Of a DNA stretch of 64,000 nucleotides, positions 1 to 10,314 are shown piece after piece. The notes under the pieces were generated by a model, which ran no database searches, was not told where the DNA came from, and saw nothing but the letters and a program-made list of their open reading frames with translations. Source of the stretch: Pseudomonadota bacterium (GTDB lineage: Bacteria; Pseudomonadota; Alphaproteobacteria; Reyranellales; Reyranellaceae); NCBI GenBank assembly GCA_018242505.1, contig JAFEBU010000014.1:1-64000 (forward strand), given 5' to 3'. Numbering within the stretch: position 1 is the first letter of the stretch; every line of letters begins with the position of its first letter. A program made the translations under genes and the position numbers.

Positions 1-108
1 AACATAGATATAATTGAGAATTTCTCGATTTGCCTGACCGGGCATCGAACTTGCTTTTCCGAGCGATAGGCCCTAGAAACGCGCCACTTCGCACGCGGGT
101 TTGCGGTT

Positions 109-154
109 CGACGGGGAGACATCCCGTCGCTCGCTCCGGTGTCCCGCAAGGGAC
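109..154 (+). promoter_or_regulatory. Structured leader upstream of rpsB (two hairpins)
   Basis: Two hairpins can be drawn in the RNA upstream of rpsB. The first pairs CGACGGG (109-115) with CCCGTCG (123-129) around a 7-nt loop. The second pairs GTCCC (141-145) with GGGAC (150-154) around a GCAA tetraloop. Ribosomal protein genes are often autoregulated through folded leaders, so this could be an S2 control site; that role is inference. A promoter probably lies in bases 1-100, but no clear -35/-10 pair stands out. Confidence 0.4.
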
Positions 155-192
155 GGCGCCCGCGGAGGCTCAACCGGAAAAGGAGAAACGGC

Positions 193-984
193 ATGGCAAT
201 GCCGACCTTCACGATGCGTCAGTTACTGGAAGCAGGTGTCCATTTCGGCCACCATACCCGGCGTTGGAACCCCAAGATGAAGCCGTATCTCTTCGGGGTG
301 CGTAACGGCGTGCACATCATCGATCTCACCAAGACCGTGCCGCTTTTGGAGCAGGCACTGCAGCAGGTGCGCCAGATCGTGGCCAACGGCGGCCGCGTCC
401 TGTTTGTCGGCACCAAGGCTGCTGCAGCGGATCGGGTGGCCGAATCGGCCAAGCGCTGCGGGCAGTACTACGTGAACCATCGCTGGCTCGGCGGCATGAT
501 CACGAACTGGCAGACGATCTCCGCCTCGATCAAGCGCTTGCGTGAACTCGACGAACGCCTCAAGGGCGATGTCGTGGGCCTCACCAAGAAGGAGCAACTC
601 GACCTCACCCGCGAGCGCGACAAGCTTGAGCGATCCTTGGGCGGTATCAAGGAGATGGGCGGCACACCTGACATGCTGTTCATCATCGACACCAACAAGG
701 AAGCGATCGCTGTTCAGGAGGCGCGCAAGCGCGGCATCCCGATCGCGGCCATTCTCGACAGCAACTCCGACCCCGACGGCATCGACTTCCCGATTCCGGG
801 CAATGACGATGCGATCCGTGCCGTGTCGCTGTACTGCGACCTCATGTCGACCGCCGTGCTGGACGGCATCCGTGCCGAGATCGCAGCTTCGGGCGGCGAT
901 GTGGGCGAGCTTTCCGAACCTCCGGCCGAGGAAGTCCCCGCGGTCCCTGCCGAAGGGGCAGCCGAGGCCTCGCCGGCCGAATAG
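193..984 (+). CDS. rpsB: 30S ribosomal protein S2
   Basis: Small-subunit ribosomal protein S2, which sits on the solvent side of the 30S head-body junction and is needed for S1 binding. The 263-residue product opens with the family signature [15 protein letters not shown] (about residues 15-29). It ends in an Ala/Pro/Glu-rich tail after about residue 225, a common alphaproteobacterial extension. The ATG at 193 is chosen because an AGGAG box (181-185) sits 7 nt upstream and the S2 homology begins there; an upstream ATG at 139 lacks both. It is followed by tsf, the usual S2/EF-Ts pair, with a GC-rich hairpin between them. Confidence 0.98.
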   Translation: MAMPTFTMRQLLEAGVHFGHHTRRWNPKMKPYLFGVRNGVHIIDLTKTVPLLEQALQQVRQIVANGGRVLFVGTKAAAADRVAESAKRCGQYYVNHRWLGGMITNWQTISASIKRLRELDERLKGDVVGLTKKEQLDLTRERDKLERSLGGIKEMGGTPDMLFIIDTNKEAIAVQEARKRGIPIAAILDSNSDPDGIDFPIPGNDDAIRAVSLYCDLMSTAVLDGIRAEIAASGGDVGELSEPPAEEVPAVPAEGAAEASPAE

Positions 985-1010
985 CGGGCCCCTCTGGAAA
1001 AAGAATAACG

Positions 1011-1032
1011 GGGCCGGTCGCAAGACCGGCCC
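1011..1032 (+). terminator. GC-rich hairpin between rpsB and tsf (attenuator or partial terminator)
   Basis: A perfect 9-bp stem, GGGCCGGTC (1011-1019) with GACCGGCCC (1024-1032), closes on a GCAA tetraloop. Only a short T-poor sequence follows, so it is not a strong intrinsic terminator. It may lower transcription into tsf or protect the 3' end of rpsB mRNA. The fold is seen directly; the role is inferred. Confidence 0.5.
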
Positions 1033-1057
1033 TTGTCGTACCGAATGGAGCTTGAAG

Positions 1058-1984
1058 ATGGCTGAGATAACCGCATCGCTCGTCAAGGAACTGCGCGAGA
1101 AGACCGGCGCCGGCATGATGGACTGCAAGAAGGCTTTGAACGAGGTCCAGGGTGACCTCGAGAAGGCGATCGACTGGCTGCGCACCAAAGGCCTATCGGC
1201 CGCCTCAAAGAAGGCCGGCCGTGTCGCGGCCGAGGGCTTGGTCGGTGTTGCCGCCCAGGGAACCAAGGGGGCCGTGGTCGAAGTAAATGCGGAGACCGAC
1301 TTCGTCGGGCGGAACGAGCAATTCCAGAAATTCGTGGAAGCGGTCACCAAGATCGCGCTGGAGCAGGGAGGCGACCTCGGCAAGGTGGCGGCGGCGCCGT
1401 TCCCGGGTACGGGTCGCGACGTGCAGGCCGAGCTGACCAACCTGATCGCGACCATCGGCGAGAACATGACGTTGCGCCGCTCCGCATCGCTTGCGGTGCC
1501 GGATGGCGTCGTGGTCGCCTACACGCACAATGCCGTCGCATCCGACCTCGGAAAGATCGGCGTTCTGGTGGCGCTCGAGTCGACCGGCGACAAGGCGAAG
1601 CTGGCGCCGTTGGCCAAGCAGCTCGCCATGCACGTCGCCGCAACCAATCCACTGTCGCTGTCCGTCGCTGAGCTCGACCCCGCAGCCGTAGAACGCGAGC
1701 GCGCGGTATTGGCCGAGAAGGCCGGGCAGAGCGGCAAGGCAGCGGACATCGTCGCCAAGATGGTGGAAGGCGGCCTGCGCAAGTTCCATCAGGAAGTCGT
1801 GCTGCTCGAACAGGCCTTCGTGATCGACGGCAAGACCAAGGTCTCGAGAATCATCGACGAGGCGGCCAAACAGGTCGGCGCACCGGTGCGTATCGCCGGC
1901 TTCCTTCGCTTCGCGCTGGGCGAGGGCATCGAGAAGAAATCCGAAGATTTTGCGGCCGAGGTGGCTGCTCAGCTCAAGAAGTAG
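1058..1984 (+). CDS. tsf: Elongation factor Ts
   Basis: Guanine-nucleotide exchange factor that recycles EF-Tu-GDP to EF-Tu-GTP in the cytoplasm. The 308-residue protein has the N-terminal EF-Tu contact region [13 protein letters not shown] (residues 15-27) and the core motif [12 protein letters not shown] (about 78-89) that inserts next to the EF-Tu nucleotide site. The start at the ATG of [12 protein letters not shown] is set by homology; a longer reading frame runs back into rpsB but has no family similarity. It is second in the rpsB-tsf-pyrH-frr cluster and lies 73 nt after rpsB with a hairpin in the gap. Confidence 0.98.
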   Translation: MAEITASLVKELREKTGAGMMDCKKALNEVQGDLEKAIDWLRTKGLSAASKKAGRVAAEGLVGVAAQGTKGAVVEVNAETDFVGRNEQFQKFVEAVTKIALEQGGDLGKVAAAPFPGTGRDVQAELTNLIATIGENMTLRRSASLAVPDGVVVAYTHNAVASDLGKIGVLVALESTGDKAKLAPLAKQLAMHVAATNPLSLSVAELDPAAVERERAVLAEKAGQSGKAADIVAKMVEGGLRKFHQEVVLLEQAFVIDGKTKVSRIIDEAAKQVGAPVRIAGFLRFALGEGIEKKSEDFAAEVAAQLKK

Positions 1985-2046
1985 TAAGGATGACTTCCCG
2001 GTGCGCGGAGGTTGCCTGCGCACCCAAGAACCCCTTTGAGGCACTG

Positions 2047-2772
2047 ATGCCGCCGGCTCCCCGCTACCGTCGCGTCCTTTTGAAGCTCTCGGGCGAGGGT
2101 CTCATGGGGGATCGAGAATACGGTCTCGACCCGGCGATGGTCGGTATGGTGGCCCAGGAGATCAAGGCCGTGCACGATATGGGCGTGCAGGTCTGCCTGG
2201 TGATCGGCGGCGGCAACATCTTCCGCGGCGTGTCGGCCGCAGCCTCGGGCATGGACCGGGCGAGCGGCGACTATATGGGAATGCTTGCCACGGTGATTAA
2301 TTCATTGGCCATGCAGAGCGCCATGGAACGCAAAGGGCTGCAAACGCGTGTACAGTCGGCCATTCCCATGACCACCGTCTGCGAACCCTATATCCGCCGT
2401 CGCGCAGCCCGCCACATGGACAAGGGCCGGGTGGTGATCTTCGCCGCCGGGACTGGCAATCCTTTTTTCACCACCGACACGGCTGCCGCTCTGCGCGCAG
2501 CCGAGATGGGCGTCGACGCAATGCTGAAGGGCACGCAGGTCGACGGCGTCTATTCGGCCGATCCGCGCAAGGACAAGACAGCCAAGCGGTACGACCACCT
2601 CACCTACATGGATGTGCTGTCGCGCGATCTGCAGGTGATGGACGCGTCGGCCATCTCGCTCGCGCGCGAGAACCGGATTCCGATTATCGTATTCGACATT
2701 CACAAACCCGGCGCTTTCGCCGAGACGATGGCCGGGCAGGGCACTTTCACGATCATCAAGGGTGAGGGCTGA
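2047..2772 (+). CDS. pyrH: Uridylate kinase (UMP kinase)
   Basis: Phosphorylates UMP to UDP in pyrimidine nucleotide synthesis; the bacterial enzyme is a hexamer of the amino acid kinase fold. The 241-residue product carries KLSGEGLMG near the N terminus (residues 13-21), the phosphate-binding GGGNIFRG (54-61) and the [13 protein letters not shown] nucleotide loop. The ATG at 2047 is preferred over an in-frame ATG at 1990: family homology starts here and a TTGAGG sequence precedes it at suitable distance. Only 2 nt separate it from frr. Confidence 0.97.
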   Translation: MPPAPRYRRVLLKLSGEGLMGDREYGLDPAMVGMVAQEIKAVHDMGVQVCLVIGGGNIFRGVSAAASGMDRASGDYMGMLATVINSLAMQSAMERKGLQTRVQSAIPMTTVCEPYIRRRAARHMDKGRVVIFAAGTGNPFFTTDTAAALRAAEMGVDAMLKGTQVDGVYSADPRKDKTAKRYDHLTYMDVLSRDLQVMDASAISLARENRIPIIVFDIHKPGAFAETMAGQGTFTIIKGEG

Positions 2773-2774
2773 AC

Positions 2775-3329
2775 ATGGGCACAGACCTCAAGGAACTCGA
2801 GAAGCGCATGCAGAGCGCGATCGAGGCTCTGAAGAAAGATCTCGGCGGGCTGCGGACCGGTCGAGCGTCGATCAATCTCCTCGACCCGGTCATGGTCGAG
2901 GCCTATGGGCAACGCATGCCGCTCAATCAGGTGGGCACGGTGAGCGCACCCGAACCGCGCCTGCTCACCGTCAACGTCTGGGACAAGGGCCTGGTCATCT
3001 CGACCGCCAAGGCGATCCGCGAAGCCGGGCTCGGCCTCAATCCTGCACCGGACGGACAGATGATCCGCATTCCGATTCCCGAGCTCACCGCCGAGCGGCG
3101 GAACGAACTTGCCAAGCTCGCGCACAAATATGCCGAGCAGGGACGTGTCGCCGTACGTAATGTGCGGCGTGACGGTATGGAGGCGCTGAAGAAGGCGGAG
3201 AAAGACCATAAGATCTCTCAGGACGAGCACCGACATAAGTCCGAGGAGGTGCAGAAGCTCACCGACCGCTTCGTCAAGCTCGTCGATGAAACGCTTGCCC
3301 AGAAGGAAAAGGAGATCAAGACCGTCTGA
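2775..3329 (+). CDS. frr: Ribosome recycling factor
   Basis: Works with EF-G to split the post-termination ribosome so that it can start a new round of translation. The 184 residues match the usual length of about 185. The sequence shows the three-helix-bundle pattern with the conserved [12 protein letters not shown] segment and the C-terminal [10 protein letters not shown] and [15 protein letters not shown] helices. The stop codon shares a base with the uppS start (TGATG), so the two genes are probably translationally coupled. Confidence 0.98.
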   Translation: MGTDLKELEKRMQSAIEALKKDLGGLRTGRASINLLDPVMVEAYGQRMPLNQVGTVSAPEPRLLTVNVWDKGLVISTAKAIREAGLGLNPAPDGQMIRIPIPELTAERRNELAKLAHKYAEQGRVAVRNVRRDGMEALKKAEKDHKISQDEHRHKSEEVQKLTDRFVKLVDETLAQKEKEIKTV

Positions 3330-4069
3330 TGTCGACTGCGCCGCTGCCTGCCAATGCCGGTACAGTGCCGGGGCCGCACCACGTCGCCATTATCATGGAT
3401 GGCAACGGCCGGTGGGCTAAGGCGCGTGGCCTGCCCCGGGTCGCCGGACACCGTCGCGGCGCCGACGCCGTACGGCGCATAATTCGTGGCGCGGCAGAAC
3501 TCGGCATCCCTGTCTTGACGCTGTTCGCCTTTTCGACGGAGAACTGGACGCGGCCGCAAGCTGAAGTGAGCGATCTGATGGGGCTGCTGCGCCACTATCT
3601 GAAGCACGAGCTCGACGAGTTGGCGCGCAACGGCGCGCGACTCCGCGTGATCGGCGATCGCGACAGGCTAGCATCGGATATCGTGCGTGACATTGGCGAG
3701 GCGGAGGCCAAGACCCGAGGCAATACCCGCATCGATGTGAACATCTGTATCAACTACGGCGCACGCGACGAGATCCTGCGCGCGACCCGCAGTCTCGCGC
3801 GCAAGGCGGCTGCCGGCGAAATCGCGGTCGACGATATCGACGAGGCACGGTTCGAGAGGGAGTTGTTGACCGCCGGCGTGCCCGATCCGGACCTCCTGAT
3901 CCGTACGAGTGGCGAGCAGCGGATCAGCAATTTCCTGCTCTGGCAGTGCGCCTATGCGGAGCTCGTCTTCGTCGACACGCTCTGGCCCGACTTCGAGAAG
4001 GGCCATCTCGAGGAGGCCGTCGTCGAGTTTCGACGGCGTGAACGGCGCTATGGCGGCGTTGGCAGCTAG
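3329..4069 (+). CDS. uppS: Undecaprenyl diphosphate synthase (cis-prenyltransferase)
   Basis: Condenses isopentenyl diphosphate onto farnesyl diphosphate to give C55 undecaprenyl diphosphate, the lipid carrier for peptidoglycan and surface polysaccharides. The 246-residue protein has the catalytic Asp in IIMDGNGRWAK (around residue 24), FAFSTENW, and the C-terminal RTSGEQRISNFLLWQ signature with the Mg- and substrate-binding Arg and Ser. It starts within the frr stop codon and is followed at once by cdsA, the standard alphaproteobacterial order. Confidence 0.98.
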   Translation: MSTAPLPANAGTVPGPHHVAIIMDGNGRWAKARGLPRVAGHRRGADAVRRIIRGAAELGIPVLTLFAFSTENWTRPQAEVSDLMGLLRHYLKHELDELARNGARLRVIGDRDRLASDIVRDIGEAEAKTRGNTRIDVNICINYGARDEILRATRSLARKAAAGEIAVDDIDEARFERELLTAGVPDPDLLIRTSGEQRISNFLLWQCAYAELVFVDTLWPDFEKGHLEEAVVEFRRRERRYGGVGS

Positions 4070-4070
4070 C

Positions 4071-4745
4071 ATGTCTGTCGCCTCGCCGCGGCGCTTCCGT
4101 GGCTTGCTGACGCGTGTCGTTTCGGCGGTCGTTCTTGCGCCCCTGTGCCTGGCGGCTATCTGGTTCGGCTTCCCCTGGATCGACCTGATGGCGGCGATCG
4201 CCGCACCAATCATGCTCGGCGAGTGGATCAGGCTGACGCCAGGCCGCCCTGCAGCGCGCAGCCTTGCCCTTCTTTATGGAGCGGCCGCGGTTGTCGCCTT
4301 GCTATGGCTGCGGCACCAGCCCGACTTCGGCCGCGAGACCGTGCTGTGGGTCATCGTCTGCGTATGGATGACGGACATTGGCGCCTACCTCCTCGGCAAC
4401 CTGGTGGGAGGCGCGAAGCTCGCCCCGGGCATCAGCCCCGGCAAGACGTGGTCGGGGCTGATCGGCGGCATGTGCTTCTCGGCCGTCGCCAGTGCAGCGT
4501 GCGGTTTTGTATTCGAGCGCGGCGATAGCGTTGTGCTTGCGCTCGTCGGGGTCGGTATCGCCGCCATCGCGCAGGCTGGCGACCTGGTCGAGTCCGCCGC
4601 CAAGCGGCGGGCCGGGGTCAAGGATAGTGGCCGGCTGATCCCTGGCCACGGTGGATTGCTCGACCGGATCGACGGTCTGATTGCAGCACTGGTCGCTGTC
4701 GCATCGGCGCGCTTGATCGCCGGAGGAGCTTGGCCATGGGTATGA
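4071..4745 (+). CDS. cdsA: Phosphatidate cytidylyltransferase (CDP-diglyceride synthase)
   Basis: Integral inner-membrane enzyme that makes CDP-diacylglycerol from phosphatidic acid and CTP, the entry point to phospholipid synthesis. Several hydrophobic segments are followed by the family signature near the C terminus: KRRAGVKDSGRLIPGHGGLL then DRID. Length is about 224 residues from the ATG at 4071, directly after the uppS stop. An ATG at 4050 would overlap uppS by 20 nt and give 231. Both are shorter than the 270-285 typical of E. coli-type CdsA, mainly through a short N-terminal region. The last 10 nt overlap the dxr start. Confidence 0.94.
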   Translation: MSVASPRRFRGLLTRVVSAVVLAPLCLAAIWFGFPWIDLMAAIAAPIMLGEWIRLTPGRPAARSLALLYGAAAVVALLWLRHQPDFGRETVLWVIVCVWMTDIGAYLLGNLVGGAKLAPGISPGKTWSGLIGGMCFSAVASAACGFVFERGDSVVLALVGVGIAAIAQAGDLVESAAKRRAGVKDSGRLIPGHGGLLDRIDGLIAALVAVASARLIAGGAWPWV

Positions 4746-5944
4746 TCCGCTGGACCGCACCTTCACACGAGAAGCCGCGCAGCATAACCATCCTCGGCTC
4801 GACCGGTTCTGTCGGCCAGAGCACGGCCGACATCGTCGATCGCGATCCCGAAAGCTATAACGTCGAGGCGTTGGTCGCAGGGAACTCGGTCGAGGGGCTT
4901 GCGGACCAGGCTCGGAGATTGCGGGCGCGGCTTGCTGTTGTCGCCAATCCGCAGCGCTATCGGGCTTTGAAGGATGCACTGGCTGGCACCTCGATCGAAG
5001 CGGCAGCGGGACCGGAGGCAGTGGTCGAGGCGGCATCGCGGCCGGCGGATTGGGTCATGGCGGCCATCGTCGGGTTTGCCGGCCTCGAATCGACCCTGGT
5101 CGCGGCGCGGCGCGGTGCCATGGTTGCGCTTGCCAACAAGGAAGCGCTGGTTTGTGCTGGCCGGCTGATGATGGAGGCCGTCGAACAGTCTGGCGGCATG
5201 CTTCTGCCTGTCGATTCGGAACACAATGCGATCTTCCAGGTGTTCGAGGCCAGCCAGCGTCACGCCATTGACCGGCTGGTGCTGACAGGGTCGGGGGGGC
5301 CATTCCGGGACTGGTCGCTCGAGGAAATGGCGTCCGCTACACCCGAGCAGGCTCTGGCCCATCCGAACTGGGACATGGGTCCCAAGATTTCGATCGATTC
5401 GGCCACCATGATGAACAAGGGACTCGAATTCATCGAGGCGAACCTGTTGTTCGGCCTGCCACCGGAGCAAATCGAGATCGTGATCCACCGCCAATCGGTG
5501 ATCCATTCGATGGTGGCGTATCGTGACGGCTCGGTATTGGCTCAGCTCGGCACGCCCGACATGCGGGTGCCAATCAGTCACGCCTTGGGCTGGCCGGCCC
5601 GGATCGACGGGCCTGCCGCACGCCTCGACTTTACCGATCTGGCGCCGCTCACCTTCGAGCGGCCTGATTCCAGCCGTTTTCCCTCGCTACGACTGGCGCG
5701 CGAGGCGCTGGTCTTGGGTGGATTTGCACCGATTGTGTTGAATGCGGCTAACGAAGTGGCTGTCGCGGCCTTCCTGGCACGGAGGATCGGCTTTCTCGAC
5801 ATTGCGCGGATCGTCGAGGATGTGCTGGCTGCCAGTTCGGCGCCGACGGCACCTGTCGAGTCGCTTCAGCAGGTCCACGCGGCGGATCTGGAAGCGCGCG
5901 GTCGGGCCGAGGAAGCCATCCGCAGACACAGCCTAACTAATTGA
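4736..5944 (+). CDS. dxr: 1-deoxy-D-xylulose-5-phosphate reductoisomerase
   Basis: Second step of the MEP isoprenoid pathway: NADPH-dependent rearrangement and reduction of DXP to 2-C-methyl-D-erythritol 4-phosphate. The 402-residue protein shows the dinucleotide-binding GSTGSVGQST (21-30), ALANKEALV, the metal site PVDSEHNAIFQ, and SGGPFRDW and KISIDSATMMNKGLEFIEA from the catalytic domain. The ATG at 4736 is chosen because GGAGGAG (4722-4728) lies 7 nt upstream. It is downstream of uppS, which uses the isoprenoid product. Confidence 0.98.
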   Translation: MGMIRWTAPSHEKPRSITILGSTGSVGQSTADIVDRDPESYNVEALVAGNSVEGLADQARRLRARLAVVANPQRYRALKDALAGTSIEAAAGPEAVVEAASRPADWVMAAIVGFAGLESTLVAARRGAMVALANKEALVCAGRLMMEAVEQSGGMLLPVDSEHNAIFQVFEASQRHAIDRLVLTGSGGPFRDWSLEEMASATPEQALAHPNWDMGPKISIDSATMMNKGLEFIEANLLFGLPPEQIEIVIHRQSVIHSMVAYRDGSVLAQLGTPDMRVPISHALGWPARIDGPAARLDFTDLAPLTFERPDSSRFPSLRLAREALVLGGFAPIVLNAANEVAVAAFLARRIGFLDIARIVEDVLAASSAPTAPVESLQQVHAADLEARGRAEEAIRRHSLTN

Positions 5945-5974
5945 AGAAGAATGAAAATCATGCTCTGGTGAAAC

Positions 5975-7363
5975 ATGCACGCTGTTGCCAGCCTGTTCAC
6001 GACCTACCTGCCATACTTCATCCTTATCCTGACGCTGCTCGTGTTCGTGCACGAGTTTGGTCATTACTGGATCGCGCGGCGTTTCGGCATTCACGCTGAA
6101 GTTTTCTCGATCGGTTTTGGTCCCGAGCTGTTCGGCTGGACAGACCGGCGCGGCACTCGCTGGAAGATATCCATGATCCCGCTGGGCGGCTTCGTGAAGT
6201 TTCTCGGCGACAGCGACGGGAGCAGTGCCCTTCCGTCGAATGAGCCGCTATCTGCCGATCAGAAGCGGCATGCCTTTTTCAATCAGCCGCTGTATGCACG
6301 CGCTGCGGTCGTGCTGGGTGGTCCAGCAGCCAATCTCCTGTTCGCCGTGCTGCTGCTGACGGGCGTCTTCTACGTCGCCGGCGAGCCTTATTCACCTCCA
6401 GTGGTGGCGGTCCAGCCCGGCGGACCGGCGGCGAAGGCGGGTTTGCGCAGTGGCGACGAGATTGTGCAGCTGGACGGGACCTCGGTCGATCGCTTCGAAG
6501 ATATCCAGAGCACGCAATTCCTGTATCTCGCACGTCCTCTGTCGGTCGAATACCGCCGTGGCGACAAGCTGCTGAAGGGCGAGATCATCCCGCAATATTG
6601 CGAACGCACCGATGGTTTTCACAACACCATCCGGTACGGCAACCTCGGCATCGACGAGCTTCTCCGCCCGGTGGTGGGCGGATTCACGGCTGACAGCCCA
6701 GCCCAGGCGGCAGGCCTCAAGGTCGGTGATCTGCTGCTTTCCATCGACGGCAAGCCGGTCGAGTATTTTTCGCAGATCCCCGAACTGATCGGAAACCGTG
6801 CGGGCCAATCCCTTGCCGTCACATATGACCGAGACGGCCGGCGTCTGCAGACGACGATCGTTCCGCAAGCCGATCAGGTGACGGACTGCTCGGGTTCCAC
6901 GCACACTGTGGGTCGCTTGCGGATTCGCGCGGCAAACGCGACCGAGTACCGCGATCACGACATTCCGGGCGCCATGTGGGCGGGCGTCCGTCATGTGTGG
7001 AACATGACGACGATGTTCTATACATCGATGGCCCAGATCGTGACGGGTACGCGGCCGGTCGATGAACTTGGCGGTCCGATCCGCATCGCCAAGGCCGCGG
7101 GCGAAGCCTCATATGCCGGTTGGGCGGGTATCCTCAATCTCGTCATCGGCCTCTCGGTTGTTCTGGGCGTGTTCAATCTTCTGCCTGTGCCCATGCTCGA
7201 TGGCGGTCATCTGGCGATGTATCTCTACGAAGCCGTCCGGGGGCGCCCGCTCAGCCTCAGGGCACAGGAACTCAGCCTCAAAATCGGATTTGCGCTGATC
7301 GTTGGCATTGCACTGGTTGCGACCTTCAATGACGTCAATGCCCTCAAGTATGTGCTGCGGTGA
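5975..7363 (+). CDS. rseP: Site-2 zinc metalloprotease RseP
   Basis: Intramembrane protease that cleaves membrane-anchored anti-sigma factors and leftover signal peptides in the inner membrane. The 462-residue sequence has the zinc motif HEFGH in the first membrane segment (residues 26-30) and the partner motif NLLPVPMLDGGHL near the C terminus (LDGG at about 408-411), which supplies the third zinc ligand. Between them lie two PDZ modules, seen as PGGPAAKAGLRSGDEIVQLDG-like and SPAQAAGLKVGDLLLSIDG-like stretches. It sits between dxr and bamA, its usual position. Confidence 0.97.
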   Translation: MHAVASLFTTYLPYFILILTLLVFVHEFGHYWIARRFGIHAEVFSIGFGPELFGWTDRRGTRWKISMIPLGGFVKFLGDSDGSSALPSNEPLSADQKRHAFFNQPLYARAAVVLGGPAANLLFAVLLLTGVFYVAGEPYSPPVVAVQPGGPAAKAGLRSGDEIVQLDGTSVDRFEDIQSTQFLYLARPLSVEYRRGDKLLKGEIIPQYCERTDGFHNTIRYGNLGIDELLRPVVGGFTADSPAQAAGLKVGDLLLSIDGKPVEYFSQIPELIGNRAGQSLAVTYDRDGRRLQTTIVPQADQVTDCSGSTHTVGRLRIRAANATEYRDHDIPGAMWAGVRHVWNMTTMFYTSMAQIVTGTRPVDELGGPIRIAKAAGEASYAGWAGILNLVIGLSVVLGVFNLLPVPMLDGGHLAMYLYEAVRGRPLSLRAQELSLKIGFALIVGIALVATFNDVNALKYVLR

Positions 7364-7515
7364 CCTGACACGATGGAGGAGGATGCTCTCAAAAGCGCTG
7401 TAAGGTCTTGGGGGACAGGATCTTGGGGAACAAATGGGGTAGCTAACGCCCTGTTGCCGGTCTATGAAGCTGCGTCCCGAAACGTGGGCTATCGGCAGGT
7501 CCTGAAGGTGGCAGG

Positions 7516-9804
7516 GTGAGGTTGATCTTTCGTTGGGCCGCTCTGGCCGTTGCCGCAATGCTCGCATTTGGAGTGCCGGCCTATGCACAGCGTGCATCGG
7601 GTACCGGTGCCACGATCACGGCAGTGCAGATCCAGGGCAACGTGCGTGCCGAGCCCGAGACGATTCGTTCTTACCTGCAACTCAAAGAAGGGCAGGCCTA
7701 CGATCCGGCGGCGGCAGACCGATCGCTGAAGGCCCTGTTCTCGACCGGCCTGTTCTCGGACGTGACGATGGACATGCAGGGCTCGACCCTGGTTGTGAAG
7801 GTCACGGAAAACCCCATCATCAATCGGGTTGCCTTCGAGGGGAACCGCAAGATCGAAGACGACAAGCTGCGTGACGAGATCCAGTCCAAGGCGCGGCAAG
7901 TCTTCACGCAGGCGCGGGTGCGAGCCGATGTCGAGCGCCTGCTTACGATCTATCGCCGTAGCGGCCGCTACAATGCCGTCGTCGAACCCAAGATCATCAA
8001 GCTCGAGCAGGGACGCGTCGACCTCGTGTTCGAGATCAATGAAGGCGACGTAACGGCCGTCAAACGCATCACCTTCATTGGCAACAAGGAGTTCGGCGAC
8101 GGCACGCTGCGCGGCAAGATCCGTACCGTAGAGAGCGCCTGGTGGCGCTTCCTTTCGTCCGACGACCGTTTTGATCCGGATCGCCTCAACCTCGACCGCG
8201 AGCTGCTGCGTAAATTCTACTTGTCGGAAGGGTATGCCGACTTCCGGGTCGAGTCGGCCGTCGCCGAGCTGTCGCCGACGCGGGACGGATTTTTCCTGAC
8301 GTTCACGATCCACGAGGGCGAGCGTTACAAGCTGGGCAAGGTCGATATCAGTACCCGCTTCCAGGGACTCGATGTCGACACGCTGAAATCCTACCTCTCG
8401 ATGGACGAGGGCGACTGGTACGACGCCAACGAAGTCGAGAAGACCGTGACGGCCCTGTCGGATGCCGTGGGGACGCTTGGCTACGCCTTCGTCGATGTGC
8501 GACCCAACATCCGGCGAAATCGCGAAACGCATACGATCGACATCACTTTCAACATTCAGGAAGGCCCGCGGGTCTACGTCGAACGCATCGATATCTCGGG
8601 CAATACGCGAACCCTGGACAAGGTGATCCGGCGTGAATTTCGTCTTGCCGAGGGTGATGCCTTCTCGACCGCCAAGGTGCGACGCAGCGAGCAGCGCCTG
8701 AAGAATCTCGGATTCTTCGAGAAAGTCGATATCTCGGCAACACCGGGCTCGACGCCGGATAAGACCGACCTGCAGGTCCAGGTGGTAGAGCAGAGCACCG
8801 GCGAAATCTCGTTCGGCGCCGGCTACTCGTCCGTGGGCGGCATCCTGGGCGATATCTCGATCCGTGAGCGCAACCTCTTGGGCAAGGGGCAAGACCTGCG
8901 ACTCGGCCTGTCGCTCGGAACATTGAGCAGCTTGGTCGACCTCAGCTTCACCGAGCCCTATTTCCTCGACCGCCCGGTCGCCGCCGGCTTCGACGTGTTT
9001 CGGACCTCGAATAACCGCCAGGCCATCGCGTCTTACAGCGACGCCAGCCTCGGCTTCGCGCTACGCGCCGGCTGGTCCTACACCGAGCACACAAGCCAGA
9101 CGGTGCGCTACACGCTGCGTGACACAAATATCTATAATGTGCAGTTTTTTGCCTCCCCGGTGGTCCAATCGCAGGCAGGCGAGTCGCTGACGTCGGAACT
9201 CTCGGAGACGCTGGCCTGGGATACTCGCGATAACCGGCTCAATCCAACCAAGGGGTTCCTGCTGCGCAACACCATCGCCGTAGCGGGCCCGCCGGGCGAC
9301 AACTACTACTTCCGCACCACGGCGGACGCGACCGTTTATCAGCAGATTGTCGAAGACTTCGTCGCCTCGATCAGCGGGTCGGTGGGCTATATCGCCCCAC
9401 TCAACAATACGCTCCTGCGCCTCACCAACCGCTTCTTCATCGGCGGCGATTCACTTCCAGGTTGGGCGGTCGGCGGTATCGGCCCTCGAGACGCCACCAC
9501 GGGCGATTCGCTGGGTGGCCAGTACTACTATACCGGGATCGGGGAATTGAGCTTTCCGCTCGGCTTCCCGAAGGAGATCGGCGTCGTCGGCAAGGCATTC
9601 GTCGATGTCGGGTCGCTGTGGGGTGCAATTCCGCAAGCCGGCACCAACATCCTCGACAACGGATCAATGCGTGTCGGCGCCGGCCTTGGCGTGCAATGGT
9701 TTTCGCCATTCGGCCCGATCCGTATAGACTACACGATACCGATCGCTGATCAGCCCTACGACAGGCGTCAGGCCATCCGCTTCAGCTTCGGGACCCGCTT
9801 CTGA
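7516..9804 (+). CDS. bamA: Outer membrane protein assembly factor BamA
   Basis: Central pore of the BAM complex, which folds and inserts beta-barrel proteins into the outer membrane. The 762-residue precursor starts with a signal peptide ending at AYAQ (about residue 25). Five POTRA-like repeats follow (for example [37 protein letters not shown]), then a C-terminal 16-strand barrel ending in IRFSFGTRF with the terminal Phe typical of Bam substrates. Start is a GTG with AAGGTGG upstream. The next gene is fabZ; skp and lpxD, which commonly intervene, are absent. Confidence 0.97.
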   Translation: MRLIFRWAALAVAAMLAFGVPAYAQRASGTGATITAVQIQGNVRAEPETIRSYLQLKEGQAYDPAAADRSLKALFSTGLFSDVTMDMQGSTLVVKVTENPIINRVAFEGNRKIEDDKLRDEIQSKARQVFTQARVRADVERLLTIYRRSGRYNAVVEPKIIKLEQGRVDLVFEINEGDVTAVKRITFIGNKEFGDGTLRGKIRTVESAWWRFLSSDDRFDPDRLNLDRELLRKFYLSEGYADFRVESAVAELSPTRDGFFLTFTIHEGERYKLGKVDISTRFQGLDVDTLKSYLSMDEGDWYDANEVEKTVTALSDAVGTLGYAFVDVRPNIRRNRETHTIDITFNIQEGPRVYVERIDISGNTRTLDKVIRREFRLAEGDAFSTAKVRRSEQRLKNLGFFEKVDISATPGSTPDKTDLQVQVVEQSTGEISFGAGYSSVGGILGDISIRERNLLGKGQDLRLGLSLGTLSSLVDLSFTEPYFLDRPVAAGFDVFRTSNNRQAIASYSDASLGFALRAGWSYTEHTSQTVRYTLRDTNIYNVQFFASPVVQSQAGESLTSELSETLAWDTRDNRLNPTKGFLLRNTIAVAGPPGDNYYFRTTADATVYQQIVEDFVASISGSVGYIAPLNNTLLRLTNRFFIGGDSLPGWAVGGIGPRDATTGDSLGGQYYYTGIGELSFPLGFPKEIGVVGKAFVDVGSLWGAIPQAGTNILDNGSMRVGAGLGVQWFSPFGPIRIDYTIPIADQPYDRRQAIRFSFGTRF

Positions 9805-9820
9805 GGGGGACGGCGCTGCC

Positions 9821-10303
9821 ATGAATATGCAGACCGACAAGACCAGCGTCGCAACCACAGCCGCTACGGCGGCAGACATCAGGCGCATCTTGCAGATGAT
9901 TCCCCATCGCTATCCGATGCTGATGGTGGATCGCGTGATCGAGATGCGCTTGGATGCAAGCGCGATCGGCATCAAGAATGTCAGCATCAATGAGCCATTC
10001 TTCCAGGGCCATTTTCCGTCCGAGCCTGTTATGCCGGGCGTATTGATCGTCGAGGCGATGGCACAGACAGCGGCCGTGCTGGTGGTTTCGACTTTCGGTT
10101 CCGACTCCGAGGGCAAGCTGGTCTACTTCATGTCGATCGACGGGGCACGGTTTCGCCGGCCAGTCGTGCCCGGCGACCGCCTCGAGCTCCATGTGGCGAA
10201 GGTGCAAAGCCGCGCCAACGTCTGGAAATTCGCCGGCAAGGCGATCGTCGAAGGCAAGGTGGCGGCCGAGGCCACGTTTGCCGCGATGATCCGTGACAGG
10301 TAA
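9821..10303 (+). CDS. fabZ: 3-hydroxyacyl-ACP dehydratase FabZ
   Basis: Dehydrates 3-hydroxyacyl-ACP in fatty acid elongation; hot-dog fold, cytoplasmic. The 160 residues include the catalytic motif [11 protein letters not shown] (His at about residue 29) and [20 protein letters not shown] with the conserved Glu. It starts 16 nt after bamA. In most alphaproteobacteria this gene lies between lpxD and lpxA and competes with LpxA for the same substrate; here it has neither neighbour, so only its fatty-acid role is supported by context. Confidence 0.97.
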   Translation: MNMQTDKTSVATTAATAADIRRILQMIPHRYPMLMVDRVIEMRLDASAIGIKNVSINEPFFQGHFPSEPVMPGVLIVEAMAQTAAVLVVSTFGSDSEGKLVYFMSIDGARFRRPVVPGDRLELHVAKVQSRANVWKFAGKAIVEGKVAAEATFAAMIRDR

Positions 10304-10314
10304 GGGGAAACACC

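Noticed and set aside
223..1467. Long minus-strand open frame antisense to rpsB and tsf
   Set aside because: It mirrors the codon structure of two strongly conserved genes and has no family similarity; a shadow frame.
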